From the NCBI GenBank assembly GCA_029747015.1, contig JAKOGI010002989.1, positions 1-64,000 of the forward strand: a stretch of DNA of 64,000 bases, in the 5' to 3' direction. Source of the stretch: Carnegiea gigantea (Eukaryota > Streptophyta > Magnoliopsida > Caryophyllales > Cactaceae). Each line of letters begins with the position of its first letter. Within the stretch, counting starts at the first letter, position 1. This document shows, piece after piece, positions 10,217 to 21,803 of this stretch. The position numbers and the translations under genes were made by a program. The notes beneath the pieces were generated by a model. That model had not been told where the DNA came from, did not search any database, and saw nothing but the letters and a program-made list of their open reading frames with translations.

Positions 10217-10704
10217 CCCACCCCTTTTATGATGAGTCTTTTCATTTTACTTAGACTTTTCATTAGCTAGTTTTAATTGTTAGGAGTTATTGAGTCTTTT
10301 GGTTGTCTTTTGTTGAGCTTATAAAAGGGGAGGGGCGTGTGATTCTTGTCATTCAGCTTGTACTCCAATTCCAAAAGCAATACAAGTACTTTGAGTGTGT
10401 TTCTCAAAAGTGCATCTAAATTTCCTAGTTCTATATCTTGAATTGTGGCAAATTCAAGTGGTGTTCTAGGTTCTCTATCTTTTCCATTGGAGTGATTCCT
10501 CGGTTAAGACAAGATAATTAGCCCAAGATCAAGCCATTGAGTGGCTCCGTGAAGGATTATCTCAATTGCAAGATCTTGTTCTATCCTTTTTTTTTGTGTG
10601 TTGAAGATCCTCTTCCATCTCATCCATCTTTCATTTCTCTTTTCACTTTGGTTTGTTTTGAGTTTGAGTTTGATTTGGATCACTTTCCACGCACATATAC
10701 ATCA

Positions 10705-10716
10705 GGACCTCCATCA
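10705..10716 (-). repeat. U3 tip of the 3' LTR of element C
   Basis: GGACCTCCATCA, the complement of the LTR start TGATGGAGGTCC, cut off from the rest of the LTR by solo LTR D. It adjoins C's polypurine tract (complement of CAACAAGGGGAGGA). Confidence 0.9.
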
Positions 10717-10734
10717 TCCTCCCCTTGTTGAAGA

Positions 10735-13433
10735 GAATTTGCCCTCAAATTGGTAAGATGATCATCCTCCTCATAAGGGCTAAGGTCGGCTACATTGAGG
10801 GTGGCCGACACTCCATATTCACCGGGCAAATTGATCTTGTAGGCATTGTCGTTGATGCGCTCTAACACTTCAAAGGGACCATCGGCTCTTGGCATCAACT
10901 TGCTCTTCCTTTTAGAAGGAAACCTTTCCTTTCTCAAATGAACCCAGACCAAATCACCGGGGTGAAACACCATCTTCTTCCTATGCTTGTCGGCACGGTC
11001 CTTGTAGGAGGCATTGGCCTTCTCTATCTTTGCCCTCACGGTCTCATGGAGCTTTTGGATCTCTTCACCTCGCTTGCTAGCCTCCATGTGAGGCTTCTCA
11101 TTCATCTCCCTTGGAACAAGATCAAGGGGACTCAAGGGATCCAAACCATAAACTACCTTGAATGGGAACATACCCGTGGCCTTGCTAGGTGTTTTGTTGA
11201 AAGCGAACTCGGCATGAGGCAAGGCTAAGTCCCAAGCTTTGAGGTTGGACTTCACTAGCACTCTTAGAAGGGTTCCCAAAGTCCGGTTGGTGACTTCGGT
11301 TTGCCCATCCATTTGAGGGTGGCATGAAGTGCTATACTTGAGCTTGGTTCCCATCTTCTTCCAAAGTGTCACCCAAAAATGGCTAAGGAATTTGGTATCC
11401 CTATCCGAAACAATGGATCTAGGGATACCATGCAACCTCATTACTTCCTTGAAGTATAGATCGGCAATGTGGGTGGCATCGTTGGTCTTGGCATAAGGTA
11501 TGAAATGGGCCATCTTCGAAAAACGATCAACAACCACGAAAATGGAGTCCTTACCCCTTTGTGTTCTTGGGAGGCCAAGAACAAAATCCATGCTTACATC
11601 CTCCCAAGGATGATTGGGAGTAGGTAAGGGAGTGTATAAGCCGTGGGGTAGGAGGAGGCTTTTGGCCACTTGACAAGTTGCACATCTCTTCAACACATCT
11701 TGGACATCTTTACTCATACTCGGCCAATAATAATGTTCCCTTAGCATCATAAGGGTCTTGTTCTCTCCAAAGTGACCGGCAAGAGATCATCCATGGACCT
11801 CACGTATGAGTAACTCTCTTGTGCCACACTTAGGCACACACAATCTGGATCCCTTGAACAAAAATCCATCTTGGACAAGGAAGTCACCTTTGGGATGTCG
11901 AAGGCACTCCTTGTAGAGATCTCTCAAATCTTCATCATTCTCATAGAGGGACTTCAAATGCTCAAAACCAAGAATGCAAGCATCAAGTTGGAATAGCAAT
12001 AAGTGCCTCCTTGACAAGGCATCGGCTCCTTGGTTGAGCTTCCCGGACTTATGCTTGATGGTGAAGTTGAAAGATTGGAGAAACTCCACCCACTTGGCAT
12101 GCTGTGAGTTAAGTTTATGTTGCCCTTGAATGTATTTCAAGGCTTCATGATCGGAGTGCAAGATGAACTCACTAGCCACCAAGTAATGATTCCAATGCTC
12201 AAGGCACCTCACTATTGCATAGAACTCCTTATCATAAGTGGAGTACTTCCTTCTTGAGTCACAAAGCTTCTCACTAAAGAAGGCTAAGGGCCGCCCTTCT
12301 TAAGTGAGAACTCCTCCAATGCCAACTCCCGATGCATCACATTCCACCTCAAACACCTTATCAAAGCATGGTAAGGCAAGTACCGGTGCTTGGGTGAGTT
12401 TGGACTTGATGGTTTCAAAGGCTTCTTGAGCCTTGGGAGTCCACTTGAACGATGCACCTTTGATAACCTCGGTCATAGGGGCCATAATTGTGCTAAAGTC
12501 CCTAATGAATTGCCTATAGAATGAGGCAAGCCCATGGAAACTTCGCACATCATGAATGCTCCTTGGGATGGGCCAAGACCGAATTGCTTCCACCTTACTC
12601 TCATCAACCTTGATACCTTTATTTGTAACAATGTAACCAAGGAAGGTCACCTCATGAGTGAAAAAGGTGCACTTCTTGAGGTTACCATAGAGCTTTTCTT
12701 TTTCTAGGACCTTCATGACTTGGGTGAGATGTTGAAGGTGCTCTTCTTCATTCTTGCTATAGATGAAGATGTCATCAAAATACACCAAAACAAATTTGCC
12801 AATAAAGGGCCGGAACACTTGGTTCATGAGCCGCATGAAGGTACTTGGAGCATTTGACAAACCGAATGGCATGACTAGCCACTCATACAAGTCTCCTTTG
12901 GTCTTGAAGGCCGTCTTCCACTCATCTCCCTCTCTAATGCGGATTTGATAGTAGCCACTTCTCAAGTCCACTTTAGAGAACACACTAGAACCATATAACT
13001 CATCAAGCATATCTTCAAGGCGGGGAATTGGATATCTATACTTGATGGTTATTTTGTTGATCGCCCTACTATCAACACACATGCGCATGCTCCCATCTTT
13101 CTTTGGAACAAGGAGGGCCGAAACCGCACAAGGGCTCAAGCTCTCTCTAATCAACCCCTTATCCATGAGCTCATCAACTTGCCTTTGGATTTCCATGGTT
13201 TCTTTGGGGTTTGTCCGATAAGCCGGTTTGTTTGGGAGAATGGAACCGGGTATGAGGTCTATGTGTTGTTGGATGGTTCTTTGTGGTGGTAAGCCGGGAG
13301 GTATTTCCTCCGGAAAGACATGGCTAAAGTGTTCAAGGAGGGAAAGGGCTAGGGGGTGTGATGGAGTGGAGGTTTCGGATTCCTCAAGGGTGGCTAGGAT
13401 CCACTCCTTGAAGGCCTTGAAAGGTGAGAAGCC
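10735..13433 (-). pseudogene. pol: pol of element C: reverse transcriptase, RNase H, integrase
   Basis: Read leftwards. Reverse transcriptase occupies 13196 to about 12500, with [34 protein letters not shown] and the catalytic YFDD intact. RNase H follows, with [10 protein letters not shown] and [10 protein letters not shown]. Integrase has the zinc-binding region around KRCATCQVAK and catalytic-core motifs [13 protein letters not shown] and DGQTEV, then the GPY/F-like module GDLVWVHLRKERF. The frame is broken by a 4-base deletion near 13433, a Gln codon changed to TAA near 12300 and a TGA near 11787. There is no canonical chromodomain. The end of the frame reads through the polypurine tract towards the LTR. 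Confidence 0.9.
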
Positions 13434-15091
13434 TTAAGGAGAGGCTCACTCACGGTTAGAAACATATCCGAACGGTCATGGGTTGGTTGGGGCTTGCTTT
13501 TGTGGAGTTGGGAAGGGCTTAATGGGGCAAGGGTGATCTTTTTCCCATCCTTGTGGAAAGTGTAAGTGTTTAAGTAGCCATCATGCATGACTTTCCGGTC
13601 AAACAACCATGGTCTTCCCAACAAAAGGTGACATGTATCCATGGGGATGATATCACACCACAACTCATCATGATAGTGCTTGCTAATGGAAAATGAAATC
13701 AAGCATCTTGAATTAACTTGCAACCCCTTACCTTGATTTAGCCATTGAATGTTGTAGGGGTGAGGATGAGCCGAAGCTTGAAGGCCAAGCTTCTCCACCA
13801 TAGTTGAGGATGCCACATTTGCACAACTCCCACCATCAATGATGAGGGAACACACTTTGCTTTGAATGGTGCAACGTGTATGGAAGATGTTCTCCCTTTG
13901 TTCTTCATGCTCTCCTCTTTTGGTACTCAAAGCTCTCCTCAATACAAGTAACTCTCCTTCATCCGCTTCCTCAATCACTTCTTCTTGTTCCTCCATGTAA
14001 TACACACCTTCTCTTACTTCCTCCTCTTCTCCCTCTTCTTCTCTTCTCTCATCCCACTCGGCCAAGGTGATAACTCTCCTATTTGGACACTCCGAAGCAA
14101 TGTGCCCAAGACTTTGACACTTGAAACACCTTCTTTGGTCATTTGGCTTAGGGTTGGGACGGTTTTGGGAAGGTGGAGTCTTTTGTGGAGCTTGGTTCTT
14201 TTGTGGAGGTGAGGGTGTAGTAACCGTGGGTTTGGGAGGGGGATAAGAGCTCCCCTTGTTGAAGGGTTGGCTCTTGGGAAAGGGTTTGGGAGGTTCCCTT
14301 TTATAGAGTTTGGATTTCCTTTGTTGTTCAACTTTGTGGGCTAAGACACACACTTCATCAAAAGTGGTGTATTGTTGCAATTCCACCACATGGGCATACC
14401 TAGGATCTAACCCACCCAAATATCTCACTATGGTTTGCTCTTTGGGCTCTCTCAAGTCACACTTGATTAACAACTTCTCAAATTCCCTAGTGTACTCCTC
14501 AACACTCAAGTCCCCCTGGGTGAGATTGTGAAGTTGGGAATAATTGTCTTGTAGGTAAGATGGGGGTAAGAAACGGGTTTTGAGTTTGGTTTTCATCTTT
14601 TCCCATGTTCGAATCTTTCCCTTCCCTTGCCTAACTCTCTTAGCACAAAGGTTAGACCACCAAAGAGAAGCATATTTACGAAGTTTAAGGGCCACAAGTT
14701 TTACCTTATTCCCCTTGGAAATCTCTTTGTAGTCAAAGATTCTCTCAACGGTTTGCATCCATTCCAAGAACTCATCGGGGTCTAGCTTCCCTTCAAATTC
14801 TGGAATCTCCACTCTAATGTCTCCTTGGTGAGAGGTTGTCCGCCTTCCTCTTCTCGATCTTCCATAAGCCTCCTCTTCACTTGACGAGCTCAAGTGTGGG
14901 GCTTCTCTCGCTTCCGGTTCGGAGTCGGAGGAGTTAGAAGATCGGGAACTTCTAACCTCCTTTCGTTTTTGCTTCCAGGAGTCTCCAAGTTGTCGCCTCA
15001 AATACTCGTTCTGACCATTGATCTCTTCATTCTGTAGCTTCAAGGCCTCATAATTCCTCATGAGAGCCTCAAACTTTTCCTCCATGGTCAT
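13434..15091 (-). pseudogene. gag: gag-protease of element C
   Basis: Open for about 550 codons from MTMEEKFEALM (start codon at 15091; an in-frame ATG at 15241 would add the leader). Order: coiled-coil-like N-terminus, serine-rich acidic linker, gag core (PEFEGKLDPDEFLEW, YASLWWSNLCAKR, SVEEYTREFEKLL), proline-rich spacer, CCHC knuckle CFKCQSLGHIASEC, acidic linker, then aspartic protease with VCSLIIDGGSCANVAS. The DGGS form of the protease site is what I recall for CRM chromoviruses. The frame is lost by a 4-base deletion shortly after, so gag-protease is separated from pol. Confidence 0.88.
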
Positions 15092-15140
15092 GCTAGTAGT
15101 GCTTGTGTTGAAATAAGCAGGAACTTCACGGCCTGAATGT

Positions 15141-15176
15141 GGCACGGGCGTGCTGTGAGGCACGGGGCGGTCGTGC
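15141..15176 (-). repeat. 36-nt GC-rich unit (third of C's leader)
   Basis: Same 36-nt double-palindrome architecture as in N and Q. The second unit of this leader is split by solo LTR F (15224-15250 plus 16419-16427, together 36 nt once the CGGGG duplication is removed). The first is at 16475-16510. Confidence 0.8.
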
Positions 15177-15250
15177 TCTGGTTCTGGACGGGAGTGAAGT
15201 TGAGATGTTGCTGGAAAAGGGGTGGCACGGTCGTGCGACATGGCACGGGG

Positions 15251-16413
15251 TGATGCATATTTCCATATGCATCATTTTTATTCAAGACCAATTTCAAAGA
15301 AGAAAAGGGTCAAAGAAGATCATGCTTGGAAGTGTGCTTATTTTGTCTTATTAAGTGAGTTCAAAGACTCACGACACTATGAAGAGGTCAAAAAGAGGTT
15401 AAACTTTGCTAGAAATTTGGCGCTGAATTCATCCCTGCGGAACCCGATTTTTTGTGACCACTTTTGGACAAGCTCAAGTGGACCCACAACTTGAGGATCC
15501 ACATGGTTTTGAAGCTTAAGATGTCAGCTTTAAAATAAGCCCAATTTTATTTAATTTGGACATCTTTTGATTGGGCAAAATATCACTCAAAGATACGTTG
15601 TGCTGATCCAGTCCAGTCTGAGATAGGTGCATTGTTTGGGCCATAACTTTCAAACCGCTTATCCAAATTGAGCAAATGAGCCCATTCTGGAAAATAGACT
15701 TCCAGGGCTTTCTCACAAGCCCAAGAACGCGTGATTTGGCCGAGTATTCTGGAAGTTATGCTCTGTTGAAGTTGAGGCAGTTGCAAGGATTAATTCTGGG
15801 AATATGAAGAGTTTTCGGTTACATGTGATTGTGTGGCTGATATTGTGCACGTTTTAGATGCTTCTAGATTGATGTAATCAGCTGCAAAAATCCTAGAATA
15901 TTCTTGTAACCTCCCCCACCCCTTTTATGATGAGTCTTTTCATTTTTCTTAGACTTTTCATTAGCTAGTTTTAATTGTTAGGAGTTATTTGAGTCTTTTG
16001 ATTGTCTTTTGCTGAGTCTATAAAAGGGGAGGGGCATTTGAAGCTAATCATTCAGCATTGTAAGAGATTTCCAAAGTAATACAAGCACCTTTGAGAGTGA
16101 TTCTCATTTGTGTCTCAAAATTCCTAGTTCTATATCTTGAAATTGGCTCATTCAAGTGGTGTTCTAGGTTCTCTTCCTTTTCCAATTGGAGTGATTCCTT
16201 GGTTAAGACAGGAGAATTAGCCCAAGATCAAGTCATTGAGTGGCTCCGTGAAGGATTATCTTAATTACAAGGTCTTGTTTATCCTTGTTCTTTTTGTTAT
16301 TATTCTTCAAACCATCTCAAACTATCTTCCACCATAGTCACTTTTCTTTGGTTGATTCTTGTTTAGTTTGAGTTTGAGTTGATTTGGTTCACTTACCACC
16401 CACATCTACATCA
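15251..16413 (+). mobile_element. Solo LTR F (E-type)
   Basis: An LTR of 1163 bases, TGATGCATATTTCC to CTACATCA, flanked by CGGGG at 15246-15250 and 16414-16418. No interior remains, so it is the product of LTR-LTR recombination. It closely resembles the LTRs of E. A TATAAAAG box is at 16019-16026. It landed inside the second GC-rich 36-nt unit of C's leader. Confidence 0.92.
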
Positions 16414-16639
16414 CGGGGTGACCGTGCTGAAGTACTGGGTGTGGATGAAAAAGGAAGTGTGGCTGGAATGGGGTGGCACAGTCGTGCTGTTTGGCACGGG
16501 CTGACCGTGCCGATTTTCTGGATGGTGAAAATCTGTGGAGCACGGTTTGGTGTTTTTGAGGGGGAATGTGTTTGGGGTGTTTGGAAGGGTGTTGGGCAGC
16601 AAGCCTAGGCCTAGGGAAACCTTAGCTCTGATACCGAAT
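16414..16639 (-). other. Leader of element C between PBS and solo LTR F
   Basis: Untranslated leader of C (minus strand), holding the first 36-nt GC-rich unit at 16475-16510 and the end of the split second unit. The PBS complement at 16625-16636 reads GCTCTGATACCG, one base off the usual form. The remaining leader and the gag start lie left of F. Confidence 0.8.
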
Positions 16640-17927
16640 ATGATGTATCCTCTAGGGAAAGTCAAGAGGATGGGAAAAATGTAAGCAAAGTGCAAGAAGT
16701 TCAAGGCAACTTTGAAACCACAAACTCACCTTAGACTTGGATAAGCAACCGGAACTAACACCAACCTTGGATACAGAAACACCACCAAGGAAAGATGTTA
16801 GGGCCCTTAACCACCCCTTGGATACAGAAACACCACCAAGAAGGAGTTAAGACTCTTGATAGATCACCACTCAACCCGGCCAAAGGAAGAGATAAGCTAG
16901 AAGAGAGTTTGGGAGTTCAAAGGAGCAAAGCTCAACTTCATTTCATACAAATGCTTGAGTAAGTGGCCGGCCAAGCCTTGGGGGGTATTAATACAAGCTT
17001 TTCAAGTACAAGCATAGGCCTTAGGTTGCACTACAAGCTAAACTAGGCAAAATTACAAGGATCAAATCAAAGCATAAATGGGTAGATGCATCCTCCACTT
17101 GACAACTTTTCAATGCTCATCTTGAGGATGATGTGTCGACTTTAGGGACTAAAGGAAGCCTCCATTCAGCTTATGCACCTTATGCTAAGCTAGTTTAGGA
17201 ACTAAACTAGGTAGAAATCACAAAATCCAAACAACACAAAACCGGTTAGATTGAACCCGGGCATGACACCTCATCTTTGCTGATCTTGAGGCTTAGGTGT
17301 CGACTTAGGGGCCTTTGGAAACTTCACTCAGCAGATTGGCACTCCTTAGGACAGCTCTTGCAAGTGGCTAAGCATGAATTAGAGCAAAAATCACCTCAAT
17401 CATCTCTCCTTGTACCGGCTGGCCATGTACCGGGTAAAGGGATGTTTTGTGCAATGTTTTGGTGGTTAATAGCTCTATATGTGTGTAATTTGGCTGAGTT
17501 TTTTTATGGCCAGTTGATAATATTTTTAAAGTACTTTCAAGCCATAAAAGTTTCAAACCAAATAGAGGAGAAAAAGTCCACCAACACAGCCCTTAAATTC
17601 GGACAGTCCAGTTTCTGGCCAGAATGTAGTGTTTGACTTGGCTTGCGGTTTTGAGGTACCAAATGATCTCCAAATGAATTGCAAGAGGTCTTGATGGAAA
17701 GAGCACATCTTGAACTTAAACTTAGGCTTCCTGCAACCCCATTTCAGCCTTGGGAAGGTTAGGAAATTAGGTGCACAAAACCGGGTTTGTGCACGCCTGA
17801 AATTCCAGTTTTGACAAAAAAGTTTTCTTGTGTTCCTAGGCTGATTTCTTGCACTTTGGACGTGGAACTTGGACTCTTTGGGCTTCCTTGTGGGCCATGG
17901 ATCATGCTAGGGAATGGACCTCCATCA
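16640..17927 (-). repeat. 5' LTR of element C
   Basis: 1288 bases with TG...CA ends, next to the PBS on its left and the AGAGT duplication on its right. Hairpins with the conserved loop lie at 16765-16790 and 16817-16840. The U3 end, read leftwards from 17927, holds an open frame ending KPGFVHLIS and a stop near 17759, the LTR-encoded pol tail. Confidence 0.9.
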
Positions 17928-19643
17928 AGAGTGGTCACCCTAGCCAAGTACCAAGCATCTTTTGAAGAAGAAATGGAAGAAGAAAAGGAGTTGTACTTGA
18001 ATGAGGCCCTAGAAGAAGTAGAGGAGGGCCCGGATGAAGGTGAACTCTTGGTGGTTAGGCGAGCTTTGAGTGGGTTGGCTACTCAAGATGGGAATGAACA
18101 AAGGGAGGCCATCTTTCACACGAGGTGCACCATAGGAGGCAAAGTATGTTCCCTCATCATTGATGGAGGGAGTTGTACAAATGTGGCATCCAAGACCTTG
18201 GTGGACAAGCTTCAACTCACGGCATCTCCACACCCTTTTCCATACACCATTCAATGGCTCAATCAAGGCAAAGGTATCCAAGTCTCATCTCGTTGTTTAG
18301 TTTCTTTGAGCATTGGAAAGAACTATAAGGATGAAATTTGGTGTGATGTGATTCCCATGGATGCATGTCATGTACTCCTTGGTAGACCGTGGCTCTTTGA
18401 TAGAAATGTTATGCATGATGGCCGAATGAACACCTACTCCTTCATCCTAGACCACAAGAAAATCACCCTTACCCCCATTCGTCCTTCCCAACTCCTCAAG
18501 CCAAAAGAAACCCCACAAAAAGACATCCTACTCACTAACCTCCTCAAGGCCGAAAACCATGAGTATGAGTCATTCAAGGAGTGGCTCCTACTTGGCCTAG
18601 GTGAAACCGAAACCGTCACTCACTCCCATCCCCTCCTCATCCCTCTTCTCCAAGCCTATAACCATGTATTTCCGCAAGAAATTCCCCATGGCCTACCCCC
18701 TCAAAGAACCATCCAACACAAAATAGACCTCACTCCCGGATCCACCCTTCCAAATAAACCGGCCTATAGAATGAATCCACAAGAAACCCAAGAAATCCAA
18801 AGACAAGTGGATGAACTTTTGGCCAAAGGAATGATTCGGGAAAGCTTGAGTCCTTGTGCCGTTCCGGCCTTATTGGTACCAAAGAAGGATGGAAGCATGA
18901 GGATGTGTGTGGATAGTCGGGTTATCAACAAAATCACTATTAAGTACAGCTATCCCATCCCTAGATTTGAGGACCTACTTGATGAGTTGCTTAGCCATGC
19001 CGAGTTTGCCTACAATCGAGTGCCAAGCAAAGCCACCGGTCTTTCTCCATTCCAAGTTGTATATGGTTTCAACCCTTGTACACCTATGGACCTTACACCC
19101 CTCCCTACTCCAACCAAGTTTAGTTGGGAGGCCGAGAAGAGAACAAAGGAAATCCAAGAGCTCCATGCACAAGTGAGGGCTAAAATTGAGAAGTTCAATG
19201 ATCAGACCAAGGATCGGATAAACAAGCACCGCAAGGAAGTCCAATTTAAGCCCGGAGATTTAGTATGGATCCACTTAAGAAAGGAGCGATTTCCTAGCAA
19301 AAGAAGGTCCAAGCTTCTTCCACGCTCGGATGGCCCATTCAAGATCCTTCAAAAAGTCAATTCCAATGCATACAAGGTTGATTTGCCCGGTGACTATGGA
19401 GTATCCGCTACATACAATGTAGCCGATTTGAGGCCCTACTTTGATGAAGAAGACGAGCTACCAAGTTTGAGGACAAACTCTTCCCAAGCTGGGGGGGATG
19501 ATGGGGATCAGCCCCAAGGGGTTCTTATAGCTCAAGAGGTCACAAAGGCTATCCAAGGATTAGAAATCACTCAAGATACGATCACTTGCATTCTGCCGGG
19601 CTCATCCCGCACATGGCCCGAATTTCTGACCTTGGTAACCTGA
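17928..19643 (+). pseudogene. pol: Protease and in-frame truncated pol of element B
   Basis: Continuation of the gag at 3754-4211. An acidic linker leads to aspartic protease (VCSLIIDGGSCTNVAS, Asp codon at 18162-18164) and the first part of reverse transcriptase ([28 protein letters not shown]). Near 18988-18994 it jumps, still in frame, to the late integrase region (SHAEFAYNRVPSKATG) and the GPY/F-like module [16 protein letters not shown]. The reverse transcriptase catalytic half, RNase H and the integrase core are absent. The frame stays open to 19643, of which the last 48 codons are LTR-encoded. The clean in-frame join over about 570 codons is unusual. It cannot encode working polymerase or integrase. 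Confidence 0.88.
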
Positions 19644-20632
19644 TGACCTGAGGCTTTAAAGCCAAACTTTTGGTATGTCTGGAAATATTGGAGAGTTAGC
19701 TGCCCAATAAATCAAGTTTCAGCCCATTTGGATGTCATTTGCCCATCCAAACCCTTTGTTAAAGCCAAACTGTCCAAAACTGTTTTCCAGGTCAGATTTT
19801 GTCCGGTTTTTGGGAGCCCATTTTCCCCAACCTAAAGTAACCCTAACAACCTGGAATTTTAACCCCTAGATCCTTTTTTGAATTGGCTAAAAGGGTGGGA
19901 AAAGAAACCAGAGTTAAACGTGTCCCAAGGAGGCTAAAAGCAAGGAAACTTCTAAAGCTGCTTTTGGGAAGTCAGCCTGCACCATCTCACTTGTTCTGTT
20001 TATATCTCCTGAACGGCTGCACCAAATGAGCTTCAAAAGTAGTCATATGAAAGAACACTTTCTAAGCTTTCTAATAAGGTATGTTGGAGCCAATTTGGGT
20101 AAGTAAGGACGAAGATACAGCTGCTGAAAGTTGACCCTGCAATCTGGAAAACTTGACAGCAACTGTCAACATCACCTTTTGTACTTTTCTTGCTTTTTGT
20201 GCTTCCCTTTTGTCTTGATCCGTTTGGCTTGCATTGTAACCCATGTAATCCGAATTTTGAGGCTCCCTCCTATATAAGGGACCTTTAGGAATGTAAGAAG
20301 GCAGCTTTGAATATCATGAAATGAAATCTGAGTGTTTTACTCTCCATTGAAACTCCTAGTTGCTTTAGCTTGAATTGGCTAGTTCAAGTGGTGATCTTCT
20401 AGGTTCCTTTCTCTTGCTTATGGTGGTGATATTCTGTATCCATAAGTTAAGAAGGAATAGCCCAACTTCTCCTCTAAGTGGCGCCTTTGGCTTATCTTAG
20501 ACAAGAGAATTGCACACTATCCATCAAGACCGGGTGAGCTCATTGTTCTTTTCGGTTTTTGCTTGTCCTTGTTTTCAATCTTCCCCATCACACATTCTCA
20601 TCTTTTGACATTCCCATGGTTAACATACATCA
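19499..20632 (+). repeat. 3' LTR of element B
   Basis: Starts TGATGGGGATCAGCC after the purine tract GGGGGGGA and ends ACATACATCA at 20632, 1134 bases. Its sequence is unlike the other LTRs here, but it still contains the hairpin CTTATGG/CCATAAG with a TGGTG...CTGTAT loop (20417-20446). The 5' LTR lies outside the window. About 17 bases of unassigned sequence (20633-20649) separate it from G. Confidence 0.8.
20417..20446 (+). promoter_or_regulatory. Loop-conserved hairpin in LTR of B
   Basis: Arms CTTATGG and CCATAAG are perfectly complementary. The 16-nt loop is TGGTGATATTCTGTAT, a slightly longer form of the loop in N, Q and M. The stem sequence is unique to this LTR. Confidence 0.75.
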
Positions 20633-20649
20633 ATATTGACCTCATTCCT

Positions 20650-21803
20650 TGATGTATATGTGGGTGGCAAGTGAACCAAATCAAACTCCAACTCAAAATA
20701 AGCCAAATTGGGAAGAGAAATGAAAGATGGATGAGATGGATGAAGAATTTCACTGCACAAGAAAAAGGAATAGAACAAGATCTTGTAATTGAGATAATCC
20801 TTCACGGAGCCACTCAATGACTTGACCTTGGGCGAATTCTCTTTGTCTTAACCAAGGAATCACTCCAATTGGAAAAGGAAGAGAACCTAGAACACCACTT
20901 GAATTTGCCACAATTCAAGATATAGAACTAGGAATTTAGTTACACTTTTGAGAAACACACTCAAAGTACTTGTATTGCTTTGGAAATTTCTTACAATGCT
21001 AAATGAATAGCTTCACACGCCCCTCCCCTTTTTATAGACTCAGCAAAAGACAATCAAATGACTCAAATAACTCCTAACAATTAAAACTAGCTAATGAAAG
21101 GTCTAAGAAAAATGAAAAGACTCATCATAAAAGGGGTGGGGGAGGTTACAAGGAATATTCTAGGATTTTTGCAGCTGATTACATCAATCTAGAAGCATCG
21201 AAAACGTGCACAATATCAGCCACACAAGTATATGTAACCGAAGACTCTTCATATTCCCAGCATTAATCCTTACAACTACCTCAACTTCAACAGAGCATAA
21301 CTTCCACAATACTCGGCCAAATCACGCGTTCTTGGGCTTGTTAGAAAGCCCTGGAAGTCTATTTTCCAGAATGGGCGCATTTGCTCAATTTGGATAAGCG
21401 GTTTGAAAGTTATGGCCCAAACAATGCACCTATCTCAGACTGGACTGGGTCAGCATAACGTATCTTTGAGTGATATTTTGCCCAATCAAATGATGTCCAA
21501 ATTAAACAAACTTGGGCTTATTTGAAAGATGAAATCTTAAGCTTCAAAAGCACATGGGCCCTCAAGTTGTGGGGCCACTTGAGCTTGTCCAAAAGTGGTC
21601 ACAAAAATCGGGTTTCGCAGGGATGAATTCGGCACCAAATTTCTAGCAAAGCTTAACCTCTTTTTGACCTCTCCATAGTGTCGCAAGTCTTTGAACTCAC
21701 TTAAGAAGACCAAATAGGCACATTTCCATGCATGATCTTCTTTGACCCTTTCTTCTTTGAAATTGGACTTGAATAAAAATGATGCATATGGAAATATGCA
21801 TCA
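20650..21803 (-). repeat. 3' LTR of element G
   Basis: E-type LTR in reverse orientation. On the minus strand it starts TGATGCATATTTCC at 21803 and ends ATATACATCA at 20650. The adjoining purine tract ends CCCGGGGAGTA. TATA complement at 21028-21036. Confidence 0.88.

Larger units (their letters stand above)
5492..10704 (+). mobile_element. Solo LTR D, interrupted by element E
   Basis: The sequence from TGATGTATATTTTC (5492) to the ACATCA end at 10704 is a single LTR once element E (6331-10216) and its duplicated CCCAC are removed, leaving about 1.3 kb. It is flanked by GGACC at 5487-5491 and 10705-10709, so it entered as a full element and lost its interior by LTR-LTR recombination. It sits 12 bases from the U3 end of C's 3' LTR. 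A TATAAAAG box lies at 10320-10327. The U3 part keeps an open frame (5475-5831) that aligns with the U3 frames of P and E. Confidence 0.88.
4212..17927 (-). mobile_element. Element C: CRM-like Ty3/gypsy element with two later insertions
   Basis: Minus-strand element with a 5-bp duplication, AGAGT, at 4207-4211 and 17928-17932. The 5' LTR is 16640-17927. The 3' LTR is 4212-5491 plus 10705-10716, split by solo LTR D (with E inside it). The interior carries gag-protease and pol (10735-15091). The leader upstream of gag is split by solo LTR F (15251-16413). Without insertions it would be about 7.3 kb, a usual size for this lineage. Several stops and frameshifts show that it is inactive, and two rounds of nesting show that it is older than D, E and F. 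Confidence 0.9.

Noticed and set aside
10938..11228. Plus-strand open frame of 96 codons inside pol of C (and many similar antisense frames in N, M and Q)
   Set aside because: Shadow of the conserved pol frame on the opposite strand. It recurs wherever the pol codons are conserved and has no independent domain.
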